Both the position numbers and the translations under genes were made by a program. The notes beneath the pieces were generated by a model that saw nothing but the letters and a program-made list of their open reading frames with translations, did no database searches and was not told where the DNA came from. From assembly GCA_050084515.1 (NCBI GenBank), contig CM114273.1, positions 27,218,001 through 27,282,000 of the forward strand: a stretch of DNA of 64,000 nucleotides, written 5' to 3'. This DNA comes from Blasia pusilla (Eukaryota; Marchantiophyta; Marchantiopsida; Blasiales). This document shows, piece by piece, positions 58,150 through 64,000 of this stretch. Position 1 is the first letter of the stretch, and each line of letters starts with the position of its first letter.

Positions 58150-59429
58150 TTGGTCATCACGGAGCTGTCGGGTGGTCTGGTTGGGGACCGTGGTGCGGAC
58201 GGTGGTGGTTTCACACGGAGTGGATTTAGGTATCGGCTACCTTTTCCACTTCCGACGGTTGATGAAGAGGAGGACGAGGGTGTTCCAAACACCGAGTCTT
58301 CTACGTTGTTATCGAGTGTTGCGGCTCCATTGATTTGGGACATGGACGGTGGATATGGGGCCATGAAGGGCCCACGACGATACTCGGTGCAAATGGGCAC
58401 CATTGAGTTGGAGGACTTCATGCAAGAGTTTGATACGTGGTGTGATATGCAGATGTTTGGAATGCCACGTTGTTTACACCCTTCTTGGCTTGGAAGGGGT
58501 TGTTTCAAAGACTTGGAAGGACCACCCATGGATGATTACCATGAGTTTAGGAAGGACCATGTTCTTTGAGATTGAGGCATGGAGACAATATTGGTCTCAG
58601 GCTATGTGTCTATCACCCATGGTGGTATTGGTAGTAGTGCTCCTACTATGCCCGGCCCGACCCGGCGTTGAGTGGTGCAGTACGAGCCGGAGTGGGGGTA
58701 CGGTGGAGGTACTAGTGGGGGTACTAGTGGAGGTACTAGTGCCCCACCATCATTCAGCCCGGTTGCAGAGTTCTTCAAGAGGTTGAAGAAGAACTATCGA
58801 GGAGTGAAGACGGAGAAGTTGAGGAATCTTCAGGACTTTGAGCGAAAAGACGGTGAGAGTCTTCGTGAGGCATACACTCGTATCGACGCTTGATTTCATT
58901 ACCCTGGGGTGTGACGAGGATCAGCGATCGATTTTAATGCACGGGATCTTGGGGCGAGAGATTTGCGCCGGGGTACGTGATGCTACTCTTATGAGTGATG
59001 ATTCACCCACATTGACCCATGTGTTTGCTTTATCCGAGAAGATTGAGCTTAACATGGTGAAGGAGAGAGTGGTGACATCCGCATTCATGAGGGATACAAC
59101 TACTACTTCTCGTGTTCACCGCCCACCTCACCCGGTCTCGTAGTAGTGGTGGTGGTAGTAATAGTGGGAGTCGTGGGGGTACACGCGACCTCGAGTCAAG
59201 TCCTAGAGGGACATTTCGCAGAGACCATTGCCTTTTTTTTGCTGCCAAAGCAAGGACAATCATGTTGGACATGTGGAGGTGATCATGTTAGGAAGTTTTG
59301 TCCCCAAGAGGATGGGAGACGGACTTTGGGGATGGGCCTCGTCGGCCCCAACTCGGTGTGATCATTCGTGGAGACTAGGTCATCCTTGAGAGCGTTGCTT
59401 TGATCTTCATCCGAGTTGAGATCAGGCCG
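58150..59429 (+). pseudogene. Copy C gag with CCHC knuckle
   Basis: LPFPLPTVDEEEDEGVPNTE, then GTIELEDFMQEFDTWCDMQM and GPPMDDYHEFRK; frame change near 58555. FFKRLKKNYRGVKTEKLRNL and GESLREAYTR align with B and F. ILMHGILGREICAGVRDATL continues after another change near 58890. Knuckle CWTCGGDHVRKFC lies at about 59263-59301. A threefold GGTACTAGTGG repeat sits at about 58706-58741. Confidence 0.75.
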
Positions 59430-60800
59430 TGGCCGTGGTGGAGTAGCTCCGAGAGGCCGAGGTGGTAGAGGTGGTAGGGGTGGTAGAGGTGGACCGGTGG
59501 TTGGAGAGCCTATGGTGGCTACCCCTACCACTACGACAGTCGACTATGGTGCCAGGATTGAGTAGTTGGAGCAGAGTTGGCTACTATGGTGGTATCCAAA
59601 GATAGATCAGTTCGGGAGCAGGAGCTTCCACCTCTTATGGAGGGATGATCTCTCTTATATGGCGAGTGCAAGACAAAGGTTGAGGCATCGGTGCGATTCG
59701 AGAGGAGCCACTCGGCGTCGAGCCACGTGGTGCTCTTGTGGAGTTGGACCCACAGAGGGGTGAGGCCGGGAGGCGAGCTAGGCTTCCCAGTCATTCTTGT
59801 TGTCGAGGTGCTTAGGACTCCATCCATGGTTCCCTCACGCAGCCTATTGAGAGCAGTGGGGATCGAGGCATCTACATCGCGTGTAGTAGACACGGATGTA
59901 GCATCGATCTTGAGATTGCGGATGGCAACCGGTGTTGGGATCCCCATTGTTTTCGGCCACGAGCCGATGGCTTTAGGAGTTGACTTAGCTCCTGTATTTC
60001 AGCTAGCAACCACATTGTGTGAACGTGGGGGTGTTACTGCCACACGTGTTGAGGTGGATGAGGATGTTGCGGTGGAGCGACCCTCTATGTCAGGTGTAGC
60101 ATTGAGTACCAGTGCTACTTGGCAGGCAGTAGCGGCGAAGATGGATGCATTACCAGCCCGGCCAGCCATTGATCGTGAGAGGCTTACACGTGGTGTATGT
60201 ATGTTGGACAACCGGAGTGGGATCTTCCGATTGGTGAGTCCTACAGGACAGGTGTATAGACCAGATAGAGTCTTGTTAGACTCTGGTGCCCAACCTTTGA
60301 TGTTGGGAAAGGCGGCATGTATTGGTTTGGGTATTCGGAGGTCAGAGCTTGAGCCTTGCCCATTCCAGATTCAAACATCACTTGGAGGAGCCAATGATAG
60401 GTCTCAATTCATGACACGGGAGAATTTTTTTTCAGATGATTGAGAGATCCGGATAGCTCTCGGTTGGGAGTATCTGCGGTAGTCACATCAGCCGAGTCGT
60501 ATGATGTACTAGTTGGAGGAGCGATGATTGTACCCGATGGGTTTTCAGATGGATTACCGGATCGAGACAGCGTCTTACAAACCTGGTTGGCAGTCCGGGA
60601 TGGACGTATGAGCCAAGTTCTGTGAGATTTATTTTACGGGGCTCGACCAGGAGGGTCTTCCCCAACAAAGCAGTGTTAGCATCTGTGGCTGGTTTTAGTG
60701 GAGTAGTCACTTGGCCAGGAGACTTTTTGAGGGTTATGTTTTACGCTATGGATTCTCCCTGCGCATGAGGAGGTAGAGGAGGTCCCTATTTTTGCAGCAA
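59430..60800 (+). pseudogene. Copy C: RGG region, linker and aspartic protease
   Basis: GRGGVAPRGRGGRGGRG, then the linker RVVDTDVASILRLRMATGV, then a clean protease block RVLLDSGAQPLMLGKAA (about 60266-60316) and FQIQTSLGGANDRSQFMTRE. It is also the uninterrupted reference for the insertion site at 747/12459 of copy A. Many 1-2 nt differences from A fall at CAG/CTG. Confidence 0.75.
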
Positions 60801-62206
60801 AGTGGCATCCTCATCGTTGGATGTGCCACTTTGGAGTTTAGGCGGTGCACTACGGCAGAGGCCGTCGCCTAGTGCAGGAGAGGCTTGGTGTGAGGTTATA
60901 CCTCACGAGGAAGAGGAGGCCCCACGGCGGACTCCTACTGGTCGATTAGGTTATCCCCTTTGGATACTACACCCATTGTATGGCAGTATCCGCCGGAGGG
61001 CATTTGTGTGTTAGATCTCTTTGGTGGGATTAGCACTGGTTTGGCTGCAGTGTTGCAGGCCGGTATTCCTGTGCGGAGATACGTGTATGTGGAGTGAGAT
61101 GAGACGGCCCAGAGAGTCTCATCCCGACATATTGGTCAGTTGATGCGGAGATATCCTGAGTTGTTGTCGCCATCAGCTATTCGTGGGTACCAGCGTGCTT
61201 TACCATCACACATTGCATTGTTGGGGGCGCAGGACCTTGAGAGGGTCGGTCCTGTGGATTTGGTGATTTGGATGGCCATGTCGTGGTCATCACACGTCTT
61301 TGGTCGTGGTGAGGGATTACATGACCCTAGGTCTCGATTGTTTTGGGAGATGTTACGGGTGTTACGACATCTTCAGGTTCATCAGGCACGTGCTCTAGCT
61401 TACATTCTGGAGAATGTTCCATTGTTGGATGACACTCGGACCCGGATGATGGCGAGTGTTCATGAGGTGCGGTCTTGGATTGGACCAGCGGTGTTGTTGG
61501 ATGCGGCCATGAGTTGGCTCAGCGTGCACATCGCCCACGCTTGTGGTGGACAAACTTGTTGCCTAGGGAGGTTCTACGTCGAGCATATGATGCAATGCAA
61601 CGAGATCCTCGCCTTACAGTGGATAGTATCTTGGATACTGGGCGACTTTCTCAAGTGGTGAGGGTTATTGATCGGTCACCCATGGCAGTGGTGAACCGTG
61701 TGGGCCAGCCTAGGATGGCACTACCCACATTTGTGAGTTTTCCTCGTCACATGCCTACGAGGAAGGTGGTCCGGGGCTTGTATGGGATTCTCATGTGCAA
61801 AGCGATTGGTGGGAGCCTAACGTTGATGAGAGAGAGCGTGCGATGGGATTTGCTCTTGGTGTGACAAAGCGGTTGCTTCTATTTTTGAGGCTTCACGACG
61901 TCATGTGTTGGGTCGAGCCATGGACCTGAATTGTTTGACTTGGATTTTGAGTCTTGGTATGGCGAGCAAAGCGTCGACTTCGGACTATGTCGTGGGTCTT
62001 CCACCCCTTGTAATGAGCTCGATGGCTACCGGGACGGTAGAGGCATCGGTTGAAGCGAGGAGAGTAGTATTTTGCATCCTTGGAGTAAATGGGATGTAAT
62101 GGTGGGCATGTGGAGTTGGTTGCTCATCTTTGGTGGAGGAGTTATTTGCTCAGATGATGGTGTAGCTAAGGGTGTACCATCTTGTGAGAGGGTTGCGTAG
62201 CAGCCA
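60801..62206 (+). pseudogene. Copy C: C5-cytosine methyltransferase
   Basis: SAM motif I is intact (VLDLFGGISTGLAAVLQA, about 61007-61060). Motif IV is shifted by small indels at 61262-61290 (VIWMAMSWSS for VIAGWPCQG). LAYILENVPLLDDTRTRMM (motif VI), HRPRLWWTNLLPREVLRRA (motif VIII) and CLTWILSLGMA (end) remain. Copy C covers the whole domain without LTR insertions, but at least six short indels break the frame. Confidence 0.75.
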
Positions 62207-63760
62207 ATGGCATCGTCCTCTCCCTCTAGTGTGCCAATGGAGGAGACTTGGGAGCCATTACTTGGGCCCAAGCTTACGGGAGGTGAGAAACGACGCTTGA
62301 CACAGTACCTACGTGCTTATAGGAGTTGTTTTGCCTTTAGCATGAAGGAGTTGGGTTCTCTGGTTGGACCCGGTATACGGATTGATTTGGCTAGTGATAC
62401 ACCAATCTTCCGTCGTCCCTACCGATATAGTGATATGGAGAGGGACTTGATTCAGAGTAGGACGTTGGATCTTTTGGAGGCTGGATTAGTGGAGTTGTCG
62501 CATGGAGAGTATGCATCAGCCACTATCATGCCTGCTAAAAAGGATATGCATGGCAACTACACGGATAGGCGGATGTGGGAGATTACCGTCCTATCAATCG
62601 GCAAACCAAGGCCGATAGATATGCCATGCCTACACCTGAGGAGATCTTTGATGTGGTGGGACAGGCAAAGATTTTCAATACTTTGGATCTTCGGGCAGGA
62701 TACCATCAATTGCCGATTCGGGAGAGTGACAAGGCCAAGACAACATTTTGGGGTGTCAACTCTCATGGCAAGGATTGTTTGTACCAGTGGAAATCCTTAC
62801 CCTTTGGGTTGAAGAATGCACCTGCCGAGTTTCAAAGAGTGATGGACAGGATCCTAGCAGGGTTGGATTTTGTTCGGTGTTACATTGATGATATCTTGGT
62901 GTTGAGTAACACGGTGGAGGAGCATCAGATACATTTGCAGATGGTGTTGGAGCGGTTGAAAGCTCATGGTCTACGTTTGCATCCAGGAAAGTGTAAGTTC
63001 TTCCATGAGGATGTTGAGTACTTGGGTCATGTGATCTATCCAGGTGGTTTGGGAGTTCAGCAAGCAAAGGTGGAGGCTATTGCACTTATTCCGCGTCCGG
63101 TAGATGTGAGTGGAGTTCGAGCATTCATGGGATTGGCGAACTACTATCGGAGGTATGTGAAAGGATTTAGTGCTATGGCAAAGCCTTTGAACCAATTGCT
63201 GAAATCAGATCAAGAGTGGCACTGGGGAGATGATCAAGAGAGAGCTTTTGTGGAGCTTAAGGCCCAGTTGGTGGCGGCGCCTATCTTGAGGAGACCTATC
63301 GAGGGCGCCCATTTGATTACACACGATTGGAGTAGGTTGGGACTTGAGCGGTGTTGACACAACATGATGATGAGCACATGGAGTTTGTGGTGGCCTATGC
63401 AAGTCGTTCGAATAATGCAAATGAGTCGCTATAGTTCATATGAGGGAGAGTGCTTGGCAGTAGTGTGGTGTGGGCACACTTTAGGTGTTACTTGTTTGGC
63501 ACCCAGTTTACCCTTATTTACTGATCACCAACCGCTCAAGTGGTTGATGGAGTCGGACAAGCTTACGGGGAAGCTTGCACGGTGGGCTCTTATCTTACAG
63601 AGTATGACTTCGGGTGGTACATAGACCTAGAGTTGCCAACCTTGATCTTTGATGGGTTGAGTAGGAACCCATATACTAGCCAAGAGGATACAACTGGGGT
63701 TAGATGGCATGGCGAGGTTGATGAGGAGATGGTGCCAGGTTGGCATGCATCCGCCTTTTT
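62207..63760 (+). pseudogene. Copy C: reverse transcriptase and RNase H
   Basis: GIRIDLASDTPIFRRPYRYS, SATIMPAKKDMHGNYTDRRM, frame change at about 62575, then DYRPINRQTKADRYAMPTPE, TLDLRAGYHQLPIRESDKAK, SLPFGLKNAPAEFQRVM, CYIDDILVLSN and HVIYPGGLGVQQAKVEAI. RNase H is disrupted by short deletions near 63310, 63350, 63465 and 63600, with TDHQPLKWLMESDKLTGKLA still readable. Confidence 0.85.
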
Positions 63761-64000
63761 ATGTTGGTTAGGGATGGACTCTAGTATGGAGGACCACATG
63801 ATACTTTACTCTAGTCAGAGGGTAGATGGCCAACCTTCAAATCCTAAGGTTGGAGATGGTGGTACGGATCAGCGTGATATTCATGATGATGCGTTGGTGT
63901 TGGAGTTCCTACGGACCAGTAGGGTGCCAGGCATAGTGAGTGCCAAGGAGCGAGACCGTGTTCTTCAACGTGCTAAGAGGTATCGATTGGAGGGAACACA
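63761..64000 (+). pseudogene. Copy C: pol linker before integrase, cut by the window edge
   Basis: Matches copy A 19034-19265 (DQRDIHDDALVLEFL, then RVPGIVSAKERDRVLQRAKR). The integrase itself lies beyond the window. Confidence 0.75.

Overview
The window looks like a repeat-rich nuclear segment of a streptophyte green plant, most plausibly a charophyte alga or another non-seed lineage. Three things support this. There is one well-conserved, intron-rich host gene for the chloroplast import protein TIC40. There are several Ty3/gypsy retrotransposons carrying a C5-cytosine methyltransferase; insertion of such genes into retrotransposons has been published for dinoflagellates and charophytes (de Mendoza and colleagues, 2018). 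And many in-frame TAG stops sit where a sister copy has CAG, as expected from deamination of CHG-methylated cytosine. The species cannot be fixed from sequence alone.

Layout. 1-21035 is a plus-strand methyltransferase-gypsy copy (A) broken by three insertions: a DNA transposon of about 11.7 kb (748-12449, about 9-bp target duplication), an internally deleted LTR element (13595-15533, 5-bp duplication) and a solo LTR (15628-16629, 5-bp duplication with one mismatch). 21036-25117 is the 5' half of copy B. B is split by a nearly complete minus-strand copy, F (25118-34775), and its reverse transcriptase resumes at 34776-35665. A GT microsatellite lies in an LTR remnant at 35802-36035. An AT-rich block (36036-41650) carries a decayed, intron-containing Helitron helicase. 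TIC40 occupies 42185-47142 (14 exons, 466 residues, reading frame consistent across all junctions). 47143-51400 has no recognisable gene. 51409-53813 is a second, truncated MULE, joined in frame to a gypsy reverse transcriptase-integrase piece (D, 53814-56296). An LTR (56297-56660) leads into copy C (to 64000, running off the window).

Main discovery candidate. The 11.7-kb DNA transposon carries a MULE-like transposase with a SWIM zinc finger on the minus strand. Divergent from it is a plus-strand gene joining a coiled-coil region, a ParB-like DGNHR domain and a beta-class N4/N6 amino-methyltransferase. Introns and intergenic parts are filled with some thirty copies of a roughly 27-nt palindrome that I see nowhere else in the window, and the promoter has two perfect plant G2/M-type (MSA) elements directly before a TATA box. 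A transposon encoding an amino-methyltransferase therefore sits inside a retrotransposon encoding a C5-methyltransferase. Both are now decayed by stops and frameshifts.

The retrotransposons show a second unusual combination: gag with CCHC knuckles, aspartic protease, DNMT3-like methyltransferase, reverse transcriptase/RNase H and integrase, ending in a PHD finger (clear in F, degenerate in A). Such an element could in principle write a DNA mark and read a histone mark.
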